Part shown: positions 1-7,660 of the stretch, piece by piece
How positions within the stretch are numbered: position 1 is the first letter of the stretch
Layout of the letters: every line of letters begins with the position of its first letter
Source: GCA-020348445 sp965372465
GTDB taxonomy: Archaea; Thermoplasmatota; Thermoplasmata; GCA-020350865
Reading direction: 5' to 3'
Length of the DNA: 9,796 nucleotides
Assembly: GCA_965372465.1 (NCBI GenBank)
Contig: CBDVCK010000120.1
Coordinates: forward strand, 1 to 9,796
Notes under the pieces: model-generated
Seen by the model: only the letters and a program-made list of their open reading frames with translations
Databases searched by the model: none
What the model was told of the DNA's origin: nothing
Position numbers and translations under genes: made by a program

Positions 1-1
1 G

Positions 2-120
2 AATGAAAATAAAAAAAATGGGTTTAAAAGGGTGGAAAACCTTTGTGAATAAGATATGAATATATGTTCAGGAGATTAAAAGAACCTGGGTCATTTGTAA
101 ATGTGATATAAAAGTATTTT
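2..120 (+). repeat. Intergenic repeat element, copy 1
   Basis: This non-coding element recurs about 7.6 kb downstream (7661-7768) in the same orientation. The strongest match is 69-120 against 7679-7730, about 46 of 52 identical by hand count, with an exact 23-bp core at 69-91. An A-rich leader with ATGAAAAT (3-10) precedes both copies. A GGTTTAAAAGGG...CCTTT segment (21-44) resembles the 7744-7768 part of copy 2 but lies on the other side of the core, so the order of parts differs. In this copy two substitutions (92-93) spoil the right arm of the hairpin that is perfect in copy 2. The function is unknown. It lies upstream of a large surface-protein gene, as does copy 2. Confidence 0.75.
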
Positions 121-186
121 AGTTCAGAATTTTGAAATGGAGATTTGATTGTTATGGAAACCCCCATGGGAGGAGGGCGCGGGGAA

Positions 187-233
187 AAGGAGGAATGAAG
201 CATAAATAATCCATCTGGATAATTTTTTTTTTT
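187..233 (+). terminator. T11 run after unused Shine-Dalgarno; possible terminator
   Basis: A run of eleven T (223-233) follows a weak ATCC/GGAT hairpin (209-220). Archaeal transcription commonly terminates at T-runs, so this may end a transcript entering from the left. Just before it, AAGGAGGA (187-194) sits immediately upstream of ATG 195, which opens only a four-codon frame (MKHK, stop at 207-209). That is too short to call a gene. A transcript started further left would carry a strong SD, a minimal ORF and then a T-run, an arrangement like an attenuating leader. That reading is inference. Confidence 0.3.
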
Positions 234-246
234 ATAGATCATTGCA

Positions 247-308
247 TTTATATTTTCTTAATAGTTTACATGTAAACACATAGAATTATTATGTACATAC
301 AAATATAT
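247..308 (+). promoter_or_regulatory. Candidate promoter(s) of the 2288-aa surface protein gene
   Basis: The 90 bp before the ATG are very AT-rich and contain two TATA-like boxes. TTTATATTTT (247-256) would start transcription near 275-282 and give a leader of roughly 45 nt. AAATATAT (301-308) lies about 17-24 nt before the ATG, which is close to the normal archaeal TATA-to-start distance, so it would give an essentially leaderless mRNA. The absence of any Shine-Dalgarno between 308 and 324 favours the leaderless option. Which box is used cannot be decided from sequence. Confidence 0.4.
264..277. promoter_or_regulatory. Perfect 14-bp palindrome, possible operator
   Basis: GTTTACATGTAAAC is a perfect palindrome lying 8 bp downstream of the TATA-like box at 247-256, so it would overlap that box's expected start site. 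A second, shorter perfect palindrome, TATGTACATA, is at 290-299, just upstream of the other TATA-like box. Such symmetric sites are typical of dimeric repressors of the HTH type. No regulator gene is in the window, and the AT-rich context makes short palindromes fairly likely by chance. Confidence 0.35.
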
Positions 309-324
309 CGTATAACTGAGAACC

Positions 325-3300
325 ATGTGGAGGAAAACTAAAGCTGTGTGCATAAGTGTATTCATTTCTCTATCTATGTTCTATGTTCTGGACATTTCAT
401 TTGAAATAATTGATAATGTTTCAGGAACCATGATTTATGTGAACATAACAGGTTCCGGAGGTTCTTTCACGAGCATACAGGATGCGATAGATGCAAGCAT
501 AGACGGTGATACGGTTTTTGTTTACAATGGAACATATTATGAAAACATCATTGTGAATAAAATGATAAATCTATTTGGTGAGAATAGAGAGAATACGATA
601 ATCGATGGTAACGGTTCAGGTGATGTAGTATATGTTTCAGCTGATTGGGTAAATATGACAGGATTCACAGTTACCGGTAGTGGTGAGGGATTGGGCGATT
701 CTGGAATAAGGCTGAATAATGCACGGAATTGCAGGATTTATGGCAATATATTTTCCCATAACAAAATTAGGGGAATCATAACAGTTTCTTCCGATAATAA
801 CACAATATATGAAAATAATATCTCGTATTCCCAAAATGGATTGTCAATCTCTTCCTCGGATAATAATAAGATATATAATAACAATGTTTCTTACTGTGAC
901 TATGGAATATCTCTTCATTCTGCTTTGAAAAATAATGTAACCGATAACACAGTTTCTTTTAACAACGAATCTGGGATAGTTGTATCAGGCCCATGTGATT
1001 GGAGTGAGGTTGACAATAATCAAGTTTTTGAAAACTTGATAGGTTTACAGCTCACATCCTATGGTCCAAGCAATATATCAAATAATGTTATACAGAACAA
1101 CCAGTTAGGGATCTACCTGCGCTCCAAAGGTACAAATATAACAAATAATTCAATGATGGGATCTGGTATCTTTATTGATTCGGAGCAAATTTCTCACTGG
1201 AATACAAATGAAATCGATTCTTTAAATACCATAGATGGCAAACCAGTTTATTACTTGAAAAATCAGACCGGAGGCTCTGTTCCCCTGGGTTTTGGTCAAA
1301 TAATCCTTGCCAACTGCTCCTACGTGTCAATCGAGAATCAATCATTCTCAAATGGTTCAGAAGGAATTCTGATAGGGTTTTCCTCAAACTTAACCATTGC
1401 ACATAATAATGTATCTTCCCAAAACAACCACGGTATCATGCTCCAATATAGCGATGACTCCGTGATCTTCGAAAACGAGGTTCACAATAATGATCTGGAC
1501 GGTATCCATCTCGAGAACTCTATGCGCAACGTCATAAGAAACAACAATGCCACTCAAAATTCCGCTGGCATCAACTTGAGCGAATCGGGGCCAAGCACGG
1601 TGGTTGACAACAACGTGTTCTACAATACCATCGGAATCAGTCTCTATGTCTCCAACTACATAGAAAACTATGTCAACGCCACAGGCAACAATGCCTCACA
1701 CAACCAGATCGGTATAAATCTTTACGGATGCTACTATGCCCTGGTTACGAAAAATGAAGTTTATTCGAATACCGAATATGGCTTTTACGTCATGTATTCC
1801 CAATACAACCGCATCCACTACAACAACATAATCGATAATGAGGATCAGGCCTACGATTATGATTACAAGAACTACTGGGACAACGGATACCCCTGGGGGG
1901 GTAACTACTGGTCCGATTATGCAGGTAATGACAGTAATAAAGGTCCCAGCCAGGACCAGCCGGGTGCCGACGGAATCGGTGACGAGCCATATTCGATCAG
2001 AAAACCCTATTCCGATTCTTATGACAACTACCCATTGATGGAGCCCTTTGTAAGCGAAAAACAGATAAAGCCCGTCCACAACCTGGACAAGGACATCTAC
2101 TATGAATGGATCCAGGAAGCAATAGACGATGCCGACCCAGGCAACACTATTTTAGTTGGTAGTGCACGATACCATGAGACCATTTCCGTCAATAAATCTC
2201 TTGCTCTTGTTGGAGAGGATAGACCGAACACCATAATCGATGGGGGACTTAGAGGCAACGCAATCGAGGTTGTGGCGGATTGGGTCAATATAACGGGTCT
2301 TACCGTTACCCGCGTGGGCTCGGGAAAGTCAGGGATAAGACTGGAGAAGGTAAGGAACTGCAGTATACTCAACAACAATATCAGCGGCAACGTTTACCAC
2401 GGCATATACCTGTTCAACTGCAGCAAAGTTACGGTTTCGGACAATAATGCTTCTGACAACTACGATGGTATATACTGCGATACATCATCCTTCATAAGTA
2501 TCATCAACAACACGGTTTTGTCAGGTACAATGTACGGTATCTACGTTACCGACTCGGATAACTTGACTATCGAGAATAACCAAGCCGTCATCGAATCTGA
2601 TCCTGGGATCTATGTGATCTATTCCGAGAACATCGTCATTACAGAAAACTATGCCTCTCAATGCCGCTGGGGGGTTCACGTTAAATATTCCGATTCCATC
2701 ACTATTACCAATAACACATTATTCGATAACTTCGTCGGTATATCTCTTTACACTAGTGACGGCAAGGGCCTAATCCACAACAACGTGCTTATCAATAATA
2801 ACTACGGTATCGCACTGTCGGGAAGGGGCAACGTGATATCCAACAACATAATCGAATCAAGCTCCTTGAACGGAATCGATCTCGGCTTTTCCCAGGGAGC
2901 AACTGTTAAGAACAACACAATGACCCGCTGTGGTATTTTCATTGAAGGAACAAACCTGGAATACTGGAACACACATGATATTGATACCTCAAACACTGTA
3001 AACGGAAAACCGGTCTATTACTGGAAGAACCAGACGGGAGGGGTAGTACCTTTTGGTGCCGGGCAGGTGATATTGGCAAACTGCATCAATGTCTTGGTCG
3101 AGAACCAGAATGTTTCCTCAGGCTCGGTGGGGATTCTCATGGGCCATTCCTCGGGCAATACCATCGCAAACTGCACATCAAATGAAAACAATGATGATGG
3201 AATCTATTTGCGCTATAGTAATAACAACTATTTTATTAATAATACTGTAAACTCGAACGCGGAAGAGGGGGCATATATCTATAACTCCGATTTCAATACC

Positions 3301-6300
3301 CTGGATTCCAACACCGTATGTTCCAACGGGTATCATGGTATATATCTCAGAAACTCTGAAGAAAGTACCATCATGAACAATAATGTCTCATTTAATGCCG
3401 AGGAGGGATTATTTATCACTGGCATCAACAACTATATCGCAAACAACACCATATCAGAGAACCTTCACGGGATCTTTGTAACCTCGGAATACAATATTTT
3501 TATGGATAACAATATTTCCTATAATATAGACCATGGCATTCGTTTACGCAGTTGTGAGAGCAACACAATAAGTGGTAACAATATGATCAAAAATGGAATA
3601 TTCATTTCAGGTAACGATGTCAAATACTGGAATACTCATACCATAAATACCCTAAACACAGTAAATAACAAAGCTGTTTACTACTACAAGGATCAGGATA
3701 TTGGCACTGTTCCCCCGGGGGCGGGTCAGGTGATCCTGGCCAACTCCGATTACTGGGTTATTAATAATCAAAACTGCTCTTTTGGCTCGGTGGGAATATT
3801 ACTTGGATATTCTAACTATAATACCATCGCGAATTCCAATGTGCAAGGAAACATTTTCGGTATATATTTTTTTAAGAGTGATAATAACATTATATCCAAC
3901 TGCACGGCATACCTAAACAGAAATTACGGCTTATATCTGAATTTCGCCCAGGAAAATAGAATTGACAATTCTACATTCCACTCAAATGAGTATGGGATTT
4001 ATCTCTATGCATCCCATGAAAGTGTAATAGAAAACAGCAGCATTATTTCAAACGTGAATGCAGGTATATATTTTTCGTGGACCCTAGAAATTATTCTTCA
4101 CAACAATACAATGGTGGATTGTGGAATCTACATAGAAGGTCATGGATTAGGATATTTCAACTCGCATACAATCGATGAATCCAATACCGTAAACGATCGT
4201 CCTGTGTACTACTGGAAGAACAGGGTAGGGGGGAGGATACCTTCCAATGCCGGACAGGTGATCCTGGCCAATTGCGCCGATATCGTGATTGAGAATCTAA
4301 ATACAAGTAGTGCTTCTTGCGGAATCGAACTTGCGTGGTCATCCGACATTATTGTCACCAATAACACAGCCTCTTTGAACAGCCTGTACGGTATCTATAT
4401 GTTCTTTGCGGATGACAATCAATTATCCAACAATACCATATCCGACTGCGATGCAGGTATCAGCTTCAAGGATTCGATGCGCAATACGCTCTTTAACAAC
4501 TCTGTTATAAACTGCAAATACGGTATACAGATTTATGAGCAATTTGCCTCCTCTGAAAATAACCTGATCTATCACAACAATTTCATTGAAAACCTCTATC
4601 CAGAACGGGATAATGCTGGAGGCAAGAACTTTTGGAATGCCAGTTACCCCATAGGCGGTAATTACTGGAGTGATTATGATGGAGAAGATAATCTCAGAGG
4701 GGTAAAACAAGATGAACCTGGTTCCGACGGATTTGGAGACACACCATATCAACAATACTTGTTCTATTGGATCGGGCTTGATTACTATCCGCTCATGAAT
4801 CCGACCCGTGATGCACAGCCGCCTCGGATCGAACTGATATCACCCGCAAACAATTCCGTGATCCAACCGGGCTTGGTTCTCGATTTTGGTGTTTATGATG
4901 AGAATTCATATATCGTAAATTACTCCATCGATAATGGAGTGGAAGAATCCCTTGAACCACCTTATGATATCTCCACAGTTGGATGGAGTGAAGGACCCCA
5001 TACAATTCTAATCGAAGCAGAGGATTTCAAGGGAAATACTGCTTCTCTCCTTTTTTCTTTCACAATCGATTCTATTTCACCCATTATCCAGTTAAATTCC
5101 CCTTCTAACAACTCAGCGATATCGAAAGGAGCAATTTTGAACTTCTCAATCTCGGATTCAAATCTACAAAACGTTAATTATTCACTTGATGGTGGGCCTG
5201 ACAATTCTTTTCCGGATCCCTTCGATCTCTCAACTGCAGGATGGATTGACAAAGATTACATGATTCGGATAAATGCAATAGATCTGGCTGGAAATACGAA
5301 TTCATCCTGGTATACTTTTACAGTAGATTCTTCACCTCCCAGTATTTCCCTGAACTCACCATTGAATGACTCCATTATAATCGAGGGTGAAATACTGGAC
5401 TTTTCCATTTCGGATCCGCATCCCGTACAAGTCAATTATTCAATAAATGGGGGACTGGAAAACTCTTTTGCAGTGCCTTATAATATCTCTACTTCAGGCT
5501 GGCTAGATGGTGATTATGTGGTTCAGATCAATGCCCTGGACTCACTAGGGAATCAAAATTCCAAATGGTATTCCTTTTCCATTGATTCAACTCCACCGAC
5601 CCTTGTTTTTACAAATCCAGGGAACAATTCAGTGGTTGCTGAAGGAACACTTCTGAACTTCTCAATTACGGATGTAAACCTTGATCAAGCCAATTATTCG
5701 ATAAATTCAGGGAATGCCATGACCTTCTCACAACCTTATGATCTATCCACTGAAAATTGGTCCGACGGTGAATATTCTATCCAGGTCAGTGCAATAGATT
5801 TAGCCGGTAACTCAAATTCATCACGGTTCTTCTTCACAATTGATTCAACCAGACCCTTGATATATTTGGATTCACAGCAGAATAATTCAGTTATTCCACA
5901 AACAACCCTTATTGAATTTTCAGTTGAAGATCCGTATTTGCTATCAACGAATTACTCAATCAATGGGGGTGACAGAATCAATGTATCGGAGCAGTTTAAC
6001 ATCTCTATGGAAGGATGGGCAGATGGAGATTACATAATTCAAATAAATGCATTGGATATGGCGGGAAACCTGAATTCCTCCTGGTTCTTCTTCACGCTCG
6101 ATTCAACACCTCCAACCATTACAATTGACCCGGCTCTCAATCATTCCACCATACCTGCTGGAAAAGCAATTAAACTCAACATATCGGACCCTGATAGTGT
6201 AATGTACTCAAAAGACGGAGTGGAATATTCATTACTTCCGTCCCCTTATATTATCGACACCTCAAACTGGTCTGATGGCGATTATACGATCACAGTTAAA

Positions 6301-7191
6301 GCAAATGATACAATCGGAAATGGGGCGGCCATATGGTTTGAGGTTACAGTGGACGCGCTTCTCCCATATGTGGTTTCCACCAATCCATTGAACCAGTCAA
6401 TAGATCTTGATATCAATGCCACAATAATAATAACTTTTAATGAAAGGATGAATCAGACGAATGCGGAAACTCATATCTCTTTTTCAAACGCATATGAACT
6501 GCAGTGGAACACAGCTGGAACAGAACTATCCCTTTCCTTTGCTACAAGTAACCTGGAGGAGGGAACGACATACACTCTCACAATCGACTCCCAGATAACG
6601 GATATCAATGGCAACCCCATGGCCTCGGATTTCATTCTCGTCTTTTCCACTGCTCCATTGGACACAGATTCGGATGGCATCCCCGATTCTGAAGACGATG
6701 ATGACGACAATGACGGATATTTAGATGAAGATGATGACTTTCCATTGAATGCAACAGAATGGCTGGATACAGACAAAGATGGGATCGGCAACAATGCAGA
6801 TACCGATGACGATGATGACGGCCATCTCGATGAGAACGACGCCTATCCTTTGGACTCCAGTCTGTGGAAAAAGACTGAAGAGGAACCTGCAGATGCAAAT
6901 TGGGTTTGGTATGTCATTCTTGCGGTAGTTGCCGCTGCAGTCATTGTGCTTTTGATCTTGTTCAGAAAAAGAGGAACCGAGGAAAGTAAAATACCTATGT
7001 CCGAGGTGGATGCAGTTGATGAATTCGAAGTGGATAATCAATTATCACCAATGGAAGAAGTAGCTTTTATGGAATTTGAAGGTCAGGAATATTCAGAAGA
7101 ATTCGAATGCCCTGTATGCGGCAAGGATTTTGAGGAGATAGTGTCGGTTTGCCCGGAATGTGGAGCTGAATTCGATGGTGTGGAAGAATAG
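325..7191 (+). CDS. Giant cell-surface NosD-type beta-helix/Ig-repeat protein with TM anchor and cytoplasmic zinc ribbon
   Basis: This 2288-residue protein is complete. Residues 1-33 are an export signal (MWRKTK, then a hydrophobic core at 8-26). Module A (~48-575) and module B (~593-1493) each open with an IQ(D/E)AID entry segment followed by TIIDG. Each continues with many ~22-residue Asn-rich beta-helix turns and closes with a GGNYWSDY...YPLM segment (516-575; 1435-1493), the classic end of NosD-type helices. The NT(V/I)xxKPVYY...GQVILAN signature occurs four times (from 301, 890, 1111, 1287). Six Ig-like repeats follow (1500-2013), then a Big_5/SbsA-like domain (2014-2110), acidic DxDxDG calcium-binding repeats (2113-2181), a TM helix (2193-2213) and an acidic cytoplasmic tail with zinc-ribbon cysteines 2262, 2265, 2276 and 2279. 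NxS/T sequons are abundant, suggesting glycosylation. NosD-type helices bind or process carbohydrate, but no catalytic residue is assignable. A scaffold or adhesion role is inference. There is no Shine-Dalgarno. ATG 325 is chosen because it supplies the basic n-region; GTG 346 would lose it. Confidence 0.9.
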   Translation: MWRKTKAVCISVFISLSMFYVLDISFEIIDNVSGTMIYVNITGSGGSFTSIQDAIDASIDGDTVFVYNGTYYENIIVNKMINLFGENRENTIIDGNGSGDVVYVSADWVNMTGFTVTGSGEGLGDSGIRLNNARNCRIYGNIFSHNKIRGIITVSSDNNTIYENNISYSQNGLSISSSDNNKIYNNNVSYCDYGISLHSALKNNVTDNTVSFNNESGIVVSGPCDWSEVDNNQVFENLIGLQLTSYGPSNISNNVIQNNQLGIYLRSKGTNITNNSMMGSGIFIDSEQISHWNTNEIDSLNTIDGKPVYYLKNQTGGSVPLGFGQIILANCSYVSIENQSFSNGSEGILIGFSSNLTIAHNNVSSQNNHGIMLQYSDDSVIFENEVHNNDLDGIHLENSMRNVIRNNNATQNSAGINLSESGPSTVVDNNVFYNTIGISLYVSNYIENYVNATGNNASHNQIGINLYGCYYALVTKNEVYSNTEYGFYVMYSQYNRIHYNNIIDNEDQAYDYDYKNYWDNGYPWGGNYWSDYAGNDSNKGPSQDQPGADGIGDEPYSIRKPYSDSYDNYPLMEPFVSEKQIKPVHNLDKDIYYEWIQEAIDDADPGNTILVGSARYHETISVNKSLALVGEDRPNTIIDGGLRGNAIEVVADWVNITGLTVTRVGSGKSGIRLEKVRNCSILNNNISGNVYHGIYLFNCSKVTVSDNNASDNYDGIYCDTSSFISIINNTVLSGTMYGIYVTDSDNLTIENNQAVIESDPGIYVIYSENIVITENYASQCRWGVHVKYSDSITITNNTLFDNFVGISLYTSDGKGLIHNNVLINNNYGIALSGRGNVISNNIIESSSLNGIDLGFSQGATVKNNTMTRCGIFIEGTNLEYWNTHDIDTSNTVNGKPVYYWKNQTGGVVPFGAGQVILANCINVLVENQNVSSGSVGILMGHSSGNTIANCTSNENNDDGIYLRYSNNNYFINNTVNSNAEEGAYIYNSDFNTLDSNTVCSNGYHGIYLRNSEESTIMNNNVSFNAEEGLFITGINNYIANNTISENLHGIFVTSEYNIFMDNNISYNIDHGIRLRSCESNTISGNNMIKNGIFISGNDVKYWNTHTINTLNTVNNKAVYYYKDQDIGTVPPGAGQVILANSDYWVINNQNCSFGSVGILLGYSNYNTIANSNVQGNIFGIYFFKSDNNIISNCTAYLNRNYGLYLNFAQENRIDNSTFHSNEYGIYLYASHESVIENSSIISNVNAGIYFSWTLEIILHNNTMVDCGIYIEGHGLGYFNSHTIDESNTVNDRPVYYWKNRVGGRIPSNAGQVILANCADIVIENLNTSSASCGIELAWSSDIIVTNNTASLNSLYGIYMFFADDNQLSNNTISDCDAGISFKDSMRNTLFNNSVINCKYGIQIYEQFASSENNLIYHNNFIENLYPERDNAGGKNFWNASYPIGGNYWSDYDGEDNLRGVKQDEPGSDGFGDTPYQQYLFYWIGLDYYPLMNPTRDAQPPRIELISPANNSVIQPGLVLDFGVYDENSYIVNYSIDNGVEESLEPPYDISTVGWSEGPHTILIEAEDFKGNTASLLFSFTIDSISPIIQLNSPSNNSAISKGAILNFSISDSNLQNVNYSLDGGPDNSFPDPFDLSTAGWIDKDYMIRINAIDLAGNTNSSWYTFTVDSSPPSISLNSPLNDSIIIEGEILDFSISDPHPVQVNYSINGGLENSFAVPYNISTSGWLDGDYVVQINALDSLGNQNSKWYSFSIDSTPPTLVFTNPGNNSVVAEGTLLNFSITDVNLDQANYSINSGNAMTFSQPYDLSTENWSDGEYSIQVSAIDLAGNSNSSRFFFTIDSTRPLIYLDSQQNNSVIPQTTLIEFSVEDPYLLSTNYSINGGDRINVSEQFNISMEGWADGDYIIQINALDMAGNLNSSWFFFTLDSTPPTITIDPALNHSTIPAGKAIKLNISDPDSVMYSKDGVEYSLLPSPYIIDTSNWSDGDYTITVKANDTIGNGAAIWFEVTVDALLPYVVSTNPLNQSIDLDINATIIITFNERMNQTNAETHISFSNAYELQWNTAGTELSLSFATSNLEEGTTYTLTIDSQITDINGNPMASDFILVFSTAPLDTDSDGIPDSEDDDDDNDGYLDEDDDFPLNATEWLDTDKDGIGNNADTDDDDDGHLDENDAYPLDSSLWKKTEEEPADANWVWYVILAVVAAAVIVLLILFRKRGTEESKIPMSEVDAVDEFEVDNQLSPMEEVAFMEFEGQEYSEEFECPVCGKDFEEIVSVCPECGAEFDGVEE
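4822..6363 (+). repeat. Six in-frame Ig-like repeats with 258-bp period
   Basis: This segment lies inside the surface-protein gene. Repeat starts fall at residues 1500, 1586, 1672, 1758, 1844 and 1930. The first five units are each exactly 86 residues and the sixth is 84. Recurrent landmarks are PNNSxI, a hydrophobic LxFSIxD strand, NYSIxGG, PY(D/N)IST, GWxDGDYxIQINAxDxAGNxNS and FTIDSTPP linking to the next unit. Similar units occur in archaeal and bacterial secreted proteins as rod-like Ig stalks. Here they would lift the beta-helix modules away from the membrane anchor. The units are clearly diverged in DNA, so the array is old rather than a recent slippage product. Confidence 0.85.
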
Positions 7192-7264
7192 AAGTGAAAC
7201 TTTCTCAAATAATACAGGTTCCACTCTCCCAATATACCCAACCCCTGATACAATTTACAGGCAA

Positions 7265-7376
7265 TAACGCTTATATTTCGTATACGAAGTAACGCTCGCA
7301 GTTCGAAATGAAATGGAGGTATATCTCCCGTATTTCGTAAATTATTTTATGGGTCTAACGCTCGTATTTCGTATAC
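7265..7376 (+). repeat. Cluster of four ~21-bp repeats with CGTATTTCGTATAC core
   Basis: Downstream of the surface-protein stop, a motif close to AACGCTCGTATTTCGTATAC occurs at 7265-7285, 7290-7310 (diverged: GCAGTTCGAAAT), 7322-7342 (left part diverged) and 7356-7376. Spacings are 25, 32 and 34 bp. Copies 1 and 4 differ by a single visible base. Copy 1 extends into a perfect 12-bp palindrome, TTCGTATACGAA (7277-7288), and a GGAG/CTCC inverted repeat (7315-7328) overlaps the start of copy 3. The spacing is irregular and the cluster lacks the uniform long repeats and equal-size spacers of a CRISPR array. It could be a regulator-binding cluster, a remnant of a mobile element, or structured 3' RNA. 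The function is unknown. Confidence 0.65.
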
Positions 7377-7409
7377 TCAGTGCACATTCACTGGTTTCTT
7401 GATTAAACT

Positions 7410-7423
7410 CATGCACGTGCATG
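7410..7423. repeat. Perfect 14-bp palindrome CATGCACGTGCATG
   Basis: This isolated perfect palindrome lies 34 bp after the last repeat of the preceding cluster. It is followed by TAAA, so CATGTAAA is shared with the palindrome upstream of the first gene (GTTTACATGTAAAC at 264-277). It could be a DNA-binding site. No promoter-like sequence is placed convincingly next to it. Confidence 0.4.
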
Positions 7424-7499
7424 TAAATTATCTCAAATTATTATCGTTGAGATTCGCAATTTACACACGAACTGCGGGTGATGGGGAATCTAAACCTGA

Positions 7500-7654
7500 G
7501 GGGGTGTTTTGGTACACTGGCCGAAGCCCTTTAATCCTGGTGTTTGGGGGGTTTCTGGGCCCCGCATGGGGTGTGTGTGGTGGTTTTTGTTGGGGGGTTT
7601 ACGATCTGTGGGTGTTGGGTTGGATTTTCGGCCCCTGTGGGGGGACGGGGGGGG
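7500..7654 (+). other. G-rich, strand-asymmetric intergenic tract
   Basis: By hand count about 45% of bases on this strand are G and about 15% are C, unlike anything else in the window. G-runs of three or more occur at 7500-7504, 7546-7551, 7557-7559, 7568-7571, 7592-7597, 7610-7612, 7617-7619, 7639-7644 and 7647-7654, so G-quadruplex formation on DNA or RNA is possible. A TTG/ATG-initiated 87-codon frame (7399-7662) reads through it, but its product is a Gly/Trp/Phe-rich string dictated by the base bias and it has no Shine-Dalgarno, so it is not called as a gene. The tract ends directly against copy 2 of the intergenic repeat element. Confidence 0.6.
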
Positions 7655-7660
7655 AATGTT

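Noticed and set aside
24..242. 72-codon minus-strand frame at the left edge
   Set aside because: It overlaps the intergenic repeat, the G/A-rich patch and the T11 run (read as Lys codons). There is no recognisable domain, and it is best explained as chance.
325..2046. True NosD (copper-insertion factor for nitrous oxide reductase)
   Set aside because: The fold family matches, but no nos genes are nearby, and the Ig stalk, TM anchor and size fit a surface protein. No gene symbol is given.
1696..2079. 127-codon minus-strand frame, and other antisense frames of 60-110 codons within 325-7191
   Set aside because: They lie opposite well-supported beta-helix, Ig-like and TSP3-like coding sequence. 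The Val/Ile-rich or Ser-rich products are what reverse translation of Asn/Asp/Tyr-rich repeats gives.
7265..7376. CRISPR array
   Set aside because: Only four short diverged copies with irregular spacing of 25-34 bp start to start, which leaves spacers of only 4-13 bp. No cas genes are nearby.
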